DNA of 54,261 nucleotides from an uncultured Bacillota bacterium (GTDB lineage Bacteria > Bacillota > Clostridia > Peptostreptococcales > Anaerovoracaceae). The translations under genes were made by a program, and so were the position numbers. This document shows, piece after piece, positions 8,300 through 17,091 of this stretch. The notes under the pieces are model-generated. The model saw only the letters and a list, made by a program, of their open reading frames with translations, did not search any database and was not told the origin of the DNA. Where the stretch lies: contig CASDUO010000006.1 in the NCBI GenBank assembly GCA_949284065.1, forward strand, positions 1 to 54,261. Reading direction: 5' to 3'. The first letter of the stretch is position 1. Every line of letters begins with the position of its first letter.

Positions 8300-9922
8300 T
8301 TATCTACTATATATCTTTCTGCCGTCAAGCCATGTTTCGTTTATCGTTATTTCTTGAATTTTCTCAGCTTCCTCTAGATTTATATCGAGAGGAGACGAAC
8401 TCAATATGGCAAAGTCTGCCAGCTTTCCTTCAGCTATTGAACCCGCGATATTACTTCTTCTCAACACTCTTGCGGGAGTTATAGTATATGCTTTTAAAGC
8501 ATCTTCCACCGTGATCCTTTGTTCGGGACACAATGTGGTACCGTTAATTGTTTTTCTCTTTACGGCAGCATAAATAGCATTCATGGGATTAGGCGTAGTC
8601 ACAGGAGCATCTGACGATATAGTGTATTCACAATGCTTTTTAAACCTCGCCATAGGCATAAATTCTTCTCCCTTTTCCTTGCCTATAGCATTTACCACTC
8701 CATCTCCATATAAGTAAAGAAATTCCGGCTGCGTAACTGCAACCATACCTAGCTTACCCATCTTCACGGCTTGTTCTTCAGTGGTAAGCCCTGCATGATC
8801 TACTCTATGTATTGCCTCCGGCCAAGGGTCCTGCTCTTGAGCAATTTCTATGGCTTTGATAATAGGATCAATTGCAGCATCTCCCGTTGCATGAGTTATA
8901 GTATGAAGTCTGTTTCTGTGAGCCTTTACCAAAATCTCAATGAGCTCTTCGGGCTCATGATAGTTGTATCCTTCATGTCTGTCGCTGTCCAAATATCCTG
9001 TGCTCACGTTAGCCGTACCGGACAGCAAAGATGCGTCAGAATAGAACTTTATGGTTCCAATAGAAAGCCATTCGTCACCAAATGTCTTTCTAAATCCCAG
9101 ATCAATAACCTCGTCTAAATAGTTGGATAAAAACGACATCTCCAGACGCATTTTCAGCCTGTCTTGCTCCCTGGCATCTATATATGTGTTTAATTCTTGC
9201 TTAGTAAGTTGGACTTCATTTACCGTTGTGATACCGGCTCTCACAAAATAATCCTGGCCAACTTCAAATCTCCTCATCAGTGCTTTTCTGCTACCAGGCA
9301 TATGAATATTAGGTCCGTGGTTTTGCGGCTTTACACCATCCATACCAGAAAGAAAATCGTTAGCACTATCAAAAAGTTGTCCATTGGGTCTGCCGTCAGG
9401 ATAGCGCCCCAAAGCACCGCCGGGAGGATCAGGTGTATTCTCATCCACGCCAATATCTTTCAAAAGTTTCGAATTCACCACATTGCAGTGCCCACTAGCA
9501 TGCATTATCTGCACATATCGATCCTTTGATACTCTGTCCAAATCTTCTGATGTGGGATGCCGTTTTTCAACTAACTGCCGCTGATCAAAATTAGATCCAC
9601 ATATAGCTTCGTCAGGAGGAAGTGTCTTTGCATTTTCCTTCAACGCCTCGATCAGTTGATCCATGCTCTTGACATTGGGATAACTTAAATCCGCCCATAT
9701 CTTGCACATCCCCAGCATCATCGGATGAGCATGAGTATCTATAAACCCCGGAAGCATACATTGACCCTTTAGATCTACAATTTCACAGTCACCGCCTGCT
9801 TTCTCCTTACATTGATCATAAGTTCCCTTAGAAATAATCCTGTTCCCGTCTACATACACAGCTTCCACCTGACGATCATCTTCCATTGTCAAAATAGTTC
9901 CGTTTGTAAATATTCGTTTCAT
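8300..9922 (-). CDS. YtcJ-type metal-dependent amidohydrolase
   Basis: A 540-residue enzyme of the amidohydrolase superfamily (amidohydrolase_3, YtcJ-like). The N-terminal beta-sandwich begins with the typical phrase for this family, followed by Gly-Phe-Ile-Asp-Thr-His-Ala-His with the metal-binding HxH at about residues 64 and 66. Further metal-ligand regions include the His in an Ile-Thr-His-Ala segment near 340 and an Asp in Ser-Ser-Asp-Ala-Pro near the C-terminal third. The family hydrolyses amide or related bonds, often of N-acyl or N-formyl compounds, but few members have known substrates. There is no signal peptide, so it is cytoplasmic. TAGGAGG precedes the ATG and a sigma-54 promoter lies 59-74 bases upstream. 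It forms its own transcription unit, bounded by the hairpin at 8228-8270. Confidence 0.85.
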   Translation of the reverse strand: MKRIFTNGTILTMEDDRQVEAVYVDGNRIISKGTYDQCKEKAGGDCEIVDLKGQCMLPGFIDTHAHPMMLGMCKIWADLSYPNVKSMDQLIEALKENAKTLPPDEAICGSNFDQRQLVEKRHPTSEDLDRVSKDRYVQIMHASGHCNVVNSKLLKDIGVDENTPDPPGGALGRYPDGRPNGQLFDSANDFLSGMDGVKPQNHGPNIHMPGSRKALMRRFEVGQDYFVRAGITTVNEVQLTKQELNTYIDAREQDRLKMRLEMSFLSNYLDEVIDLGFRKTFGDEWLSIGTIKFYSDASLLSGTANVSTGYLDSDRHEGYNYHEPEELIEILVKAHRNRLHTITHATGDAAIDPIIKAIEIAQEQDPWPEAIHRVDHAGLTTEEQAVKMGKLGMVAVTQPEFLYLYGDGVVNAIGKEKGEEFMPMARFKKHCEYTISSDAPVTTPNPMNAIYAAVKRKTINGTTLCPEQRITVEDALKAYTITPARVLRRSNIAGSIAEGKLADFAILSSSPLDINLEEAEKIQEITINETWLDGRKIYSR

Positions 9923-9980
9923 GCTTTCCTCCTAATTTAAAATGTTAACATCTTGTTAATTCCTACACCTACTTCTCCTA

Positions 9981-9996
9981 AGCAAAAGTTAAGCCA
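9981..9996 (-). promoter_or_regulatory. Sigma-54 promoter of amidohydrolase gene, flanked by TGTTAACA dyads
   Basis: Minus strand reads TGGCTTAACTTTTGCT, with GG and GC 12 bases apart. A perfect 8-base palindrome TGTTAACA occurs on both sides, at 9943-9950 and 10013-10020, inside longer matching AATGTTAACA contexts in opposite orientation. The upstream copy is a candidate site for the regulator; the downstream copy would lie in the leader. Confidence 0.75.
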
Positions 9997-10048
9997 TTTT
10001 ATTTATAGATCTTGTTAACATTAAAAACTTTTATATATTATCCATCTC

Positions 10049-11281
10049 CTATATAATTCTGAAATCTTTTGGCCTTAAAGAAACATATTCCATTAGCTCA
10101 TCACTAACTTGTATTTCTTCAAGATTTGCAGTGTTTTTTATTTTAACTATTTTGCACTTTGCAGAATCTGTGATTTTTAACATTTTTATAGCAACTTTTA
10201 TAGCTTCTTCCTCGTTGTCCATCACTAACGGTATATATGCCGTACTGTAGCCGTCACCTACTGCAAGTGTGTTGGCATATGTGGCTTCAAAATCTATATT
10301 TTCAAGAACTTTCTTAGTTGTTATATCTGCACAACCTATGCCGCTAACATTGCCATAAGTCTTATCCGATAACCCCAATACTATTATTTTTCCTATATCG
10401 GGGACGGTATCCGCATTGGCTTTAGGACCGTATCTTCCTACCACGTTGGTATCCATACCTCCGCCGGATATATCTTTGCCCAACTCTTCCACTATTAGAA
10501 TATCCATTTTAGGAACTTTTATACGAGCTACGGACCTTTTTGCTATTTCCAACAATTCAGGCTCTCTACGCAGAATTTCCTCTGTTCTTAAAGTTTCCAT
10601 GATTTGTATTTTTTTATATGCATTCTCCACTATGGCTATTCCCATCGCTATGTTGGTCTTTCTGAATAGTATTTCCGCCATCTCAGGTATTATCCTATGA
10701 AAGTTTTCGAACCCTTTTTCATGCACAACAGAACATCCAATGTGTTTGCCTAAGCCTATAACAGCCATTTTGCAAAGTCCGCTTTCAATAGGCGCATTAA
10801 AATCAGTATGAGGTTTTACCCTATTTATGAGTATCGTCATATCAGCTTCATATGCATCCTTATCCATATATACAGGGATACCATTTTCTGTTTTACACAC
10901 CAATACCACATCCATATCGCTTTTTATTTTTACTCCCAATGCTTCCTCTGTTATCCCAAACGATGCGAGGACTTCTCTATTGCCTTCCGAAGTGCCCTTA
11001 CCATGACTTCCCATCGCAGGCACAATAAAGGGTTCGCAACCTTTTTCCTTTAGCAAATCAATAACTTGACTCACCACCAAAAAAATATTGTCTATCTTAC
11101 GGCTTCCCACAGCAATGGCAACTCTCTTTCCCGGCGTCAATAGCTCATCTATCTCTCTGCGTTCCATCGAATGTCTGATATGTGCCCTTATATCGTGTAT
11201 CGTTGTTTCTTCAAAAATTTGCTGTACTTTATGCATCTTTGGAAGCTTTATATTAGCATCTTTAGGTAATAGTATAGGCAT
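10049..11281 (-). CDS. LarA-like nickel-pincer-cofactor isomerase homologue (DUF2088)
   Basis: A 410-residue protein resembling the lactate racemase LarA family, many members of which are predicted to use the nickel-pincer nucleotide and interconvert 2-hydroxy acids. Visible marks are Gly-Ser-His-Gly-Lys-Gly at about 91-96 (position of a LarA catalytic His), Lys-Pro-His-Thr-Asp at about 156-160 and a Lys/Gly/His-rich run Gly-Leu-Gly-Lys-His at about 176-180. The family is common in anaerobes and most members have unknown substrates. GAGGAGG lies before the ATG, with a sigma-54 promoter 48-63 bases upstream. Being in the same sigma-54 island, it probably acts on a hydroxy-acid part of the same compound. 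The cofactor synthesis genes larB, larC and larE are not in the window. Confidence 0.68.
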   Translation of the reverse strand: MPILLPKDANIKLPKMHKVQQIFEETTIHDIRAHIRHSMERREIDELLTPGKRVAIAVGSRKIDNIFLVVSQVIDLLKEKGCEPFIVPAMGSHGKGTSEGNREVLASFGITEEALGVKIKSDMDVVLVCKTENGIPVYMDKDAYEADMTILINRVKPHTDFNAPIESGLCKMAVIGLGKHIGCSVVHEKGFENFHRIIPEMAEILFRKTNIAMGIAIVENAYKKIQIMETLRTEEILRREPELLEIAKRSVARIKVPKMDILIVEELGKDISGGGMDTNVVGRYGPKANADTVPDIGKIIVLGLSDKTYGNVSGIGCADITTKKVLENIDFEATYANTLAVGDGYSTAYIPLVMDNEEEAIKVAIKMLKITDSAKCKIVKIKNTANLEEIQVSDELMEYVSLRPKDFRII

Positions 11282-11328
11282 ATTAACCCTCCTCGGTTTT
11301 ATAGATACATCTCCTCGTCAGTTAATAT

Positions 11329-11344
11329 AGCATATATCACGCCA
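11329..11344 (-). promoter_or_regulatory. Sigma-54-like promoter of LarA-like gene
   Basis: Minus strand reads TGGCGTGATATATGCT, with GG and GC 12 bases apart. It is a weaker match than the other two (ATGC instead of TTGC at -12), but spacing and position 48-63 bases before the start codon agree. Confidence 0.6.
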
Positions 11345-11720
11345 CATTTCCTTTTTGCGAAAACTTCTTTATTACGCGTTCAGCTTACCTGTTGAATGAT
11401 CCACTCTCTTCTATATGCCCTTTGTTTTACTAAGTTTTGAGCCATGCTATAGAAACTTCAAAGCATATTTACATCCTTTTTCCAAACGCCCTAATACTTG
11501 GAAATTTCTATTACACGTGTGTCCATGCGTCCAGGTTCATTGCAAATAGAATGCTGATAACCTCAACTTGCAGTACTTCCTTTCAATCCATGCATCCCTT
11601 GCAGAATACGACTAAACTCAAAGGCGTTAGGTCCATATGCAAGTGGAGTTCTCAAAAATCATTGATTTGCCACACATCGCATTATAATATATAAGTGAGG
11701 AACAGAAAGGATACAGTAAG
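11345..11720. other. 376-base stretch without a gene
   Basis: I find no frame with a ribosome-binding site. The minus strand between about 11510 and 11660 has faintly protein-like wording broken by stops, which might be an old gene remnant. TATAAT near 11688, just before the XRE gene, is a plausible -10 element on the plus strand, but no well-spaced -35 is evident. Confidence 0.3.
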
Positions 11721-11918
11721 ATGAATGCTATCAAAAAAGCCCGACTGGCTGCCGGGTTATCCCAAAATCAAATGGCAGATTTGATGGAGATCCCGGTACG
11801 TACGATCCAAGACTGGGAAAATGACAGGCGGATACCGCCTCGCTATGTTGAACGCTTAGTCATAAAGGAACTGAATGAAATAGCCAAAAAAAGCGAGTCC
11901 GAAAGTCAGGATCTGTGA
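11721..11918 (+). CDS. Small XRE-family HTH regulator
   Basis: A 65-residue protein that is almost entirely one Cro/CI-type helix-turn-helix: residues about 3-50 with Ala-Ala-Gly-Leu-Ser-Gln-Asn-Gln-Met-Ala in the first HTH helices and Arg-Thr-Ile-Gln-Asp-Trp-Glu in the recognition region. GAAAGGA lies upstream of the ATG. It has no effector or dimerisation domain and no partner toxin gene next to it. It faces away from the sigma-54 island and toward guaA. It is a stand-alone DNA-binding protein, possibly left over from a mobile element. Confidence 0.8.
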   Translation: MNAIKKARLAAGLSQNQMADLMEIPVRTIQDWENDRRIPPRYVERLVIKELNEIAKKSESESQDL

Positions 11919-11996
11919 GCCTGTGAAACATAATGAAATGAGGCCTTCATCCGAACTCCATAGTCCCGGACTACTGCCTCGCGCCATCATATACGG

Positions 11997-12224
11997 TCAC
12001 CGTTTATCGATTACTTCCCAATAACCTCCTCTATCAGAACCATGTCGAACGATCTTGCCCTCTTCCTTCAATCTCTTTATCATACGTTCGATCTGTCTGC
12101 TTGATAATCCGATTTTCTCCGCAATTTTCGCTGCACTGAGTTCCGAATCTTGTTGCAGGAGTTTCAGGATATATTCCCTTGTTTCTCCGACATTTCTCCG
12201 ACACGTTGTGGCTTTTCCTTTATT
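11997..12224 (-). pseudogene. Remnant of a RecG-like/Fic-type helicase or regulator C-terminus (winged HTH)
   Basis: This frame has no start codon and is cut upstream by TGA at 12225-12227. It encodes about 75 residues ending in a clear winged helix-turn-helix (IAEKIGLSSRQIERMIKRL followed by a wing ending GYWEV). This is the wording of the C-terminal domain of putative ATP-dependent DNA-helicase/AlbA-type transcriptional regulators, which often carry Val-Gly-Glu repeats just before it. A neighbouring frame reads IKEKPQRVGEMSEK in the right place for such repeats, so a frameshift near 12200 probably broke the gene before most of it was lost. The remnant abuts the end of guaA. Confidence 0.6.
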
Positions 12225-12263
12225 TCAATCAAAGCTCTCTTCAAGAAATCCAAAAAACAATGG

Positions 12264-13808
12264 CTACTCGAACTCTATCGTCCCCGGGGGCTTCCCCGTA
12301 CAGTCATACAGCACCCTGTTCACGTGGTCCACCTCGTTGACGATCCTGTTGGTGACCTTCTCCAGCAGATCCCAGGGCAGTTTGGCCGACTGGGCAGTCA
12401 TGAAGTCCGACGTCTCCACGGCACGGAGAGCTATAGCGTAATCATATGTCCTGAAATCTCCCATGACTCCCACAGAGCGCATGTTGGTTAGGCCGGCAAA
12501 ATACTGACCTATGGTCTTCGCAAGCCTGCCGTCGTCATATGTCTCCAGCTCTTCCCTGTATATGGCATCCGCCTCCTGCACGATTTTAACCTTTTCTTCG
12601 GTGACCTCACCTATTATCCTTATGCCCAGACCCGGCCCCGGGAAGGGCTGTCTGAACACCAGTTTTTCGGGTATCCCCAGTTCCAGACCGGCTTTTCGCA
12701 CCTCATCTTTGAACAGCATCCGCAAGGGCTCTATTATCTCGCGGAAATCCACGTGGTCGGGAAGTCCTCCCACATTGTGATGAGATTTTATCACTGCCGA
12801 ATCTCCCAGTCCGCTTTCGATCACATCGGGATATATGGTCCCCTGTACCAGATAATCAACCGCACCGATCTTCTTTGCTTCCTCCTCGAAGACCCGGATG
12901 AATTCCTCACCTATTATCTTTCTCTTTTTCTCCGGTTCCGTCACCCCTGCAAGTTTATCGTAGAACCTCTGCTGTGCATCGACCTTGATGAAGTTGAGAT
13001 CATAGTGCCCCTCAGGTCCGAAGACCTGAGCCACCTCTTCGCCCTCGTTCTTCCTCAAAAGGCCGTGGTCCACGAAGACGCATGTCAGCTGCTTTCCTAC
13101 CGCTTTGGACAAAAGCACCGCTGCCACCGATGAATCCACTCCACCGGAGAGGGCACACAACACCTTGCCGTCTCCTACCTGTTCCTTTATGGCTTTTACT
13201 GAAGATGTGACGAAAGAGTCCATCTTCCAGTCTCCCTTGCATCTGCACACATCCTTCACGAATGCACGCAGGACCTTCATGCCCTCCTGTGTGTGCATCA
13301 CTTCCGGATGGAACTGAGTGGCGTAAAATCCCCTCTCCACATCCTCCATTGCCGCTACGGGACATACCGGCGTACTTGCAGTGACAGAGAACCCTTCCGG
13401 CGCCTCGGCTATATAATCTGTATGACTCATCCAGGCGATAGTGTGTCTCGAAACATCGTTCAATATCCTACTGTCTCCCTTTATGTCCACTTCTGTCCTG
13501 CCATATTCGCTGGTGGGAGCCGTTTCCACCCGGCCGCCCAATGCATGTGCCATGAGCTGGGCGCCGTAACATATGCCAAGTATTGGCAGTCCCAGACCGA
13601 ATATCTCCTTATCGTAATCCAATGCGCTTTCACCGTATACGCTGTTAGGTCCGCCGGTGAATATTATGCCTTTGTATCCTCTGTCGCTTATTTCCCCTGC
13701 AGACATGGTATACGGCTTCACCTCTGCATAGACATTGTTTTCTCTCACTCTCCTGGCGATCAGCTGATTATACTGCCCGCCGAAATCCAGAACAAGGATC
13801 TTCTCCAT
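12264..13808 (-). CDS. guaA: GMP synthase (glutamine-hydrolysing)
   Basis: A 514-residue enzyme that aminates XMP to GMP in the cytoplasm. The N-terminal class I glutamine amidotransferase domain has Cys80 in a Leu-Gly-Ile-Cys-Tyr-Gly context and His167/Glu169 in an Phe-His-Pro-Glu motif. The ATP-pyrophosphatase domain follows with the P-loop SGGVDSS at about 221-227. The C-terminal dimerisation domain ends Pro-Pro-Gly-Thr-Ile-Glu-Phe-Glu, as usual. Length is normal. It follows guaB by 61 bases on the same strand, so the two form the guanine-nucleotide branch operon. Confidence 0.98.
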   Translation of the reverse strand: MEKILVLDFGGQYNQLIARRVRENNVYAEVKPYTMSAGEISDRGYKGIIFTGGPNSVYGESALDYDKEIFGLGLPILGICYGAQLMAHALGGRVETAPTSEYGRTEVDIKGDSRILNDVSRHTIAWMSHTDYIAEAPEGFSVTASTPVCPVAAMEDVERGFYATQFHPEVMHTQEGMKVLRAFVKDVCRCKGDWKMDSFVTSSVKAIKEQVGDGKVLCALSGGVDSSVAAVLLSKAVGKQLTCVFVDHGLLRKNEGEEVAQVFGPEGHYDLNFIKVDAQQRFYDKLAGVTEPEKKRKIIGEEFIRVFEEEAKKIGAVDYLVQGTIYPDVIESGLGDSAVIKSHHNVGGLPDHVDFREIIEPLRMLFKDEVRKAGLELGIPEKLVFRQPFPGPGLGIRIIGEVTEEKVKIVQEADAIYREELETYDDGRLAKTIGQYFAGLTNMRSVGVMGDFRTYDYAIALRAVETSDFMTAQSAKLPWDLLEKVTNRIVNEVDHVNRVLYDCTGKPPGTIEFE

Positions 13809-13869
13809 ATCGTTTCCTTTCCACGGTCCGCCTGTCCGTCATCGGTTACCCTGTGCCCCGGGTCCCGCA

Positions 13870-15378
13870 CTATCTGTTCATATTTTGGCCGGTATCTTTC
13901 TTTATGACATCATGTGCTCCGCCTTCTACGATGGATGTGGCGGAAACCAAAGTGAGCTTCGCCTTTTCCTGAAGTTCGGGAACGCTGAGGACGCCGCAGT
14001 TACACATGGTAGACTTGACCTTTTGCAGAGACTGCCTCACATTGTCGGAAAGGTTGCCCGCATAAGGTACATAGGAATCCACGCCCTCCTCGAATTTCAG
14101 ATCGCTGTCTCCTCCCAAATCGTATCTCTGCCAGTTCCTGGCTCTGTTACTGCCCTCTCCCCAGTATTCTTTCACATAGTTGCCGTTGATGTTCAGCCTT
14201 GCCCCCGGAGCCTCGTCGAACCTTGCGAAATATCTGCCCAGCATGAGGAAATCCGCCCCCATTGCCAATGCGAGCACCATGTGATAATCGTACACGATGC
14301 CGCCGTCGGAACATAAGGGGATATATATTCCGGTCTCTTCGAAATATTCGTTCCTGGCTTTTGCCACATCCATAACGGCGCTAGCCTGTCCCCGTCCTAT
14401 CCCTTTTTGTTCACGGGTTATGCATATAGATCCGCCGCCTATGCCTATCTTGATAAAATCCGCACCTGCCTCGGCAAGGAACCTGAAGCCGTCTGCATCC
14501 ACCACGTTTCCTGCGCCTATTTTGACGTCGTCTCCGTATTTTTTCCTCACAAAATCCAGCGTGCTTTTTTGCCATTCGCTGTATCCTTCCGAAGAATCTA
14601 TACACAGGACATCCACTCCGGCATCTACGAGGGCCGGTATCCGTTCCTCAAAGTCCCTGGTGTTTATTCCTGCTCCTACCATATATCGTTTCTCATCATC
14701 TAGTATTTCATTGGGATGAGCTTTGTGGGAATCGTAATCCTTTCTGAAAACGAAATATGTGAGCCTGCCGTTATCATCGATTATGGGCAGTGCGTTGAGT
14801 TTGTGATCCCACAATATGTCGTTTGCCTCAGAAAGGCTCACGCCTTCCTTCGCATACACCAGCTTGTCCAAAGGTGTCATGAATTCGCTCACCTTTGTGT
14901 CTATATCCATTCTGGACACTCTGTAATCCCTGCTTGTGACTATGCCTACCAGCTTACCGTCAGCCGTCCCGTCTTCGGTGACCGCTGTAGTGGAATGTCC
15001 GGTCCGTTCTTTCAGGGCCAGTATGTCCGCCAGTGTCTGGTCCGGCCTTATGTTGGTGTTGCTTTCCACGAAGCCAGCCTTGTAGCTCTTTACCTTGCGC
15101 ACCATCCTGGTCTGCGACTCTATGGTCTGTGAACCAAAAATAAAAGACAGTCCCCCCTCCTTTGCCAGGGCTATCGCCATGGTGTCGTCGGAAACTGCCT
15201 GCATTATTGCCGATACCAGCGGTATCTTCATATTTATAGTAGCCTCTTCTCCTTTTTTGAACTTAGTCACAGGTGTAGTTAGATCTACACTTTCCACTCT
15301 GCACTCCTTGGATGAATATCCCGGGATCAGCAGATACTCGTTAAAGGTCCTTGAGGGTTCTTCATAGTATTGCGCCAT
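13870..15378 (-). CDS. guaB: Inosine-5'-monophosphate dehydrogenase
   Basis: Oxidises IMP to XMP with NAD, the rate-setting step toward GMP. The barrel is interrupted by a pair of CBS domains at roughly residues 95-215. The catalytic loop Gly-Gly-Gly-Ser-Ile-Cys-Ile-Thr places the nucleophile near Cys319. I chose ATG 15378 (502 residues), because AAAGGAAAAG precedes it; a GTG 27 bases upstream is less likely. It reads together with guaA and is preceded by a good sigma-A promoter at 15440-15468. Confidence 0.97.
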   Translation of the reverse strand: MAQYYEEPSRTFNEYLLIPGYSSKECRVESVDLTTPVTKFKKGEEATINMKIPLVSAIMQAVSDDTMAIALAKEGGLSFIFGSQTIESQTRMVRKVKSYKAGFVESNTNIRPDQTLADILALKERTGHSTTAVTEDGTADGKLVGIVTSRDYRVSRMDIDTKVSEFMTPLDKLVYAKEGVSLSEANDILWDHKLNALPIIDDNGRLTYFVFRKDYDSHKAHPNEILDDEKRYMVGAGINTRDFEERIPALVDAGVDVLCIDSSEGYSEWQKSTLDFVRKKYGDDVKIGAGNVVDADGFRFLAEAGADFIKIGIGGGSICITREQKGIGRGQASAVMDVAKARNEYFEETGIYIPLCSDGGIVYDYHMVLALAMGADFLMLGRYFARFDEAPGARLNINGNYVKEYWGEGSNRARNWQRYDLGGDSDLKFEEGVDSYVPYAGNLSDNVRQSLQKVKSTMCNCGVLSVPELQEKAKLTLVSATSIVEGGAHDVIKKDTGQNMNR

Positions 15379-15439
15379 AATTCTTTTCCTTTCACTTTCT
15401 CTCACAAAATCCGTTCTTCATGCATCTATACTAAACTTC

Positions 15440-15468
15440 ATTTTACAATAAAGCGGGGCGGTTTTCAA
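15440..15468 (-). promoter_or_regulatory. Sigma-A promoter of guaBA
   Basis: Minus strand shows TTGAAA (15468-15463), a 17-base spacer and TAAAAT (15445-15440). The leader to the guaB ATG is only about 55 bases, too short for a purine riboswitch. Confidence 0.7.
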
Positions 15469-15573
15469 ATCGTTTTCACTTCCATCATTCCCTCCTATGG
15501 CGCTGAGAAGAACCCTCTCGCAATTGACATGTATTGGCTGATCCTCTTTTCTTCTGACCTGCCCCGTATATCT

Positions 15574-16572
15574 CTACTTGAATCCCGGCATCCTTATTAT
15601 TGCCGCTATCTGGCTCGTAGGCAGACTGTCTATCTCCACGCCGTCATAACTACCCGTGGTGGCGTGGACGTGCTTGCTGTTGCCGTAATATATGCTCGCG
15701 TGATAGATATTGCTTGTCTTCTTGTTCTTTGAAAAAAGTATTATGTCTCCGGGCTGTGCCTTGCTCAGGGTTTTGCCCACATTATACTTTTTATATTTGT
15801 TGTATATCCCCTGGGAAGACTTCCTGCTTATGGACACATCATCCACACCGCAGTTTTTCAGCGTCCAGTACACGAACCCGCTGCAGTCGAATGAATTGGG
15901 CCCCGATGCTCCGTATACATAAGGCTTGCCCACTTTTGAGACGCCCTTCTTCACTGCCTTGGCCGCATATGTGGTGCTGTATCCCGTGCTGTTCCTCGTA
16001 AGTCTGGACGGTGTCTTTCTCGTTGCCGTATCTGACATGGCTGTGTAAAGTTTCGTGGAGCTGATCTTTTTCCTGGATTCCACTTTGAAATAATATCGGG
16101 TCCCTTTTGACAGACCTGTGCACAAATAGGAATTTTTGGAATCTCCTACGGTCTTGACCTTGGTATAAGTGCCGTCCTCATCCTTGCTCTTATAAATAGT
16201 ATATCCGGTAGCATCTTCCACTTCGGTCCACTTCACGTTTATCTTGGTCGTGGATTTCAAATATGTTTTGACCTCTGTTTCCTCTATCATACTTTCAGCT
16301 GCTACATCTGTACCTTTATCTCCCGATGTGGATACTCCTCTATCTTCCGTATTTTCTATACCGGTGTCGTCTGTCTCCGTTACCGATATCTTCGAAATGT
16401 CTGCAGTTCCTTCCTCAGCGGCTTCTTCCGTTCCGGCAGATACTGCATCCGGGTTTTCATTCGTAGTTCCATCGCTTCCAACTGCCGTCGTATCCGCTCC
16501 ATAGGCTTCATATGGCATCATGCTCACTGTGCACATAACGGCTGTAAGCAATACGGCTGCAATTTTTTTCAT
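15574..16572 (-). CDS. Secreted NlpC/P60 cell-wall endopeptidase with Fn3 domain
   Basis: A 332-residue exported protein. The start is ATG 16572, with AGGAG nine bases upstream, and it begins with a classical signal peptide (Lys-Lys, a hydrophobic core, then Ala-Tyr-Gly-Ala near residue 25). A low-complexity Thr/Glu/Gly linker spans about 27-98, followed by a fibronectin type III-like domain (about 101-188) and the NlpC/P60 domain (about 203-332) with Cys230 in Phe-Asp-Cys-Ser-Gly-Phe and the catalytic His near 291 in Tyr-His-Ala-Ser. Such enzymes cut peptide stems of peptidoglycan, usually between D-Glu and a diamino acid. It is probably cell-wall turnover machinery and stands alone in its own unit. 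Confidence 0.9.
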   Translation of the reverse strand: MKKIAAVLLTAVMCTVSMMPYEAYGADTTAVGSDGTTNENPDAVSAGTEEAAEEGTADISKISVTETDDTGIENTEDRGVSTSGDKGTDVAAESMIEETEVKTYLKSTTKINVKWTEVEDATGYTIYKSKDEDGTYTKVKTVGDSKNSYLCTGLSKGTRYYFKVESRKKISSTKLYTAMSDTATRKTPSRLTRNSTGYSTTYAAKAVKKGVSKVGKPYVYGASGPNSFDCSGFVYWTLKNCGVDDVSISRKSSQGIYNKYKKYNVGKTLSKAQPGDIILFSKNKKTSNIYHASIYYGNSKHVHATTGSYDGVEIDSLPTSQIAAIIRMPGFK

Positions 16573-17091
16573 AGTTAACATCTCCTGTCTTTTTCTGCTG
16601 ATATATTGAAAAAACGTCTGACACGTGTGCATGTTAACATCCGTCTCTTCCCCAATCAACGCCGTGAGCCATACATCATAGGCCACTCACAATCTTTCAT
16701 TTTCACCATATCTGCCCTTGACACCGGCTATACCTGTGCATCATATTTCCTGCACCTGACTCTCATAAAGCCTTCACTTTCATCGATATCGATATAATAC
16801 GGTCTGACATATCTGCCCTTATACTGTCTTCCCTTTTCCCTGTATTCCAAGGAGTCTTCCATGCTGTCCCGCATGGCGGTACGGCCATTCTCATAGCGGC
16901 CCGGCCCCTGTTGCATTTTATCTCACGAGTAATATCATTAAGTTGTAGGAAGGCAAAGCCCCTGTATATGAAATGTGTGTACATATCGGAAAGAATGAAA
17001 AACGACAGTAAAACTACAAAACTTAAGGCAACAAAATATCAAAATCCGTGAAAGAACAGGAACTATCGAAAACGAAAGGATGGTGTTTCGA
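16573..17091. other. 519-base divergent intergenic region
   Basis: This separates the minus-strand wall hydrolase from the plus-strand FIST gene and should hold both promoters. I cannot pick a convincing -35/-10 pair. A 62-codon minus-strand frame at 16728-16916 is charged and Tyr/Arg rich but lacks a good ribosome-binding site, so I leave it out. No known riboswitch pattern was recognised before the NlpC gene. Confidence 0.3.

Noticed and set aside
9941..10020. TGTTAACA dyads as Rex operators
   Set aside because: Rex sites have two TTGTTA-type halves in inverted order with a fixed spacer. Each dyad here is only an 8-base palindrome, and the pair is too far apart.
15379..15573. Purine riboswitch before guaB
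   Set aside because: The promoter lies about 60 bases before the ATG and no purine aptamer core was recognised.
16573..16760. c-di-AMP (ydaO-type) riboswitch before the NlpC/P60 gene
   Set aside because: Wall hydrolases often have one, but the conserved aptamer core could not be found here.
16728..16916. Small 62-residue charged protein between NlpC and FIST genes
   Set aside because: No good ribosome-binding site, an overlapping alternative frame, and no recognisable pattern.
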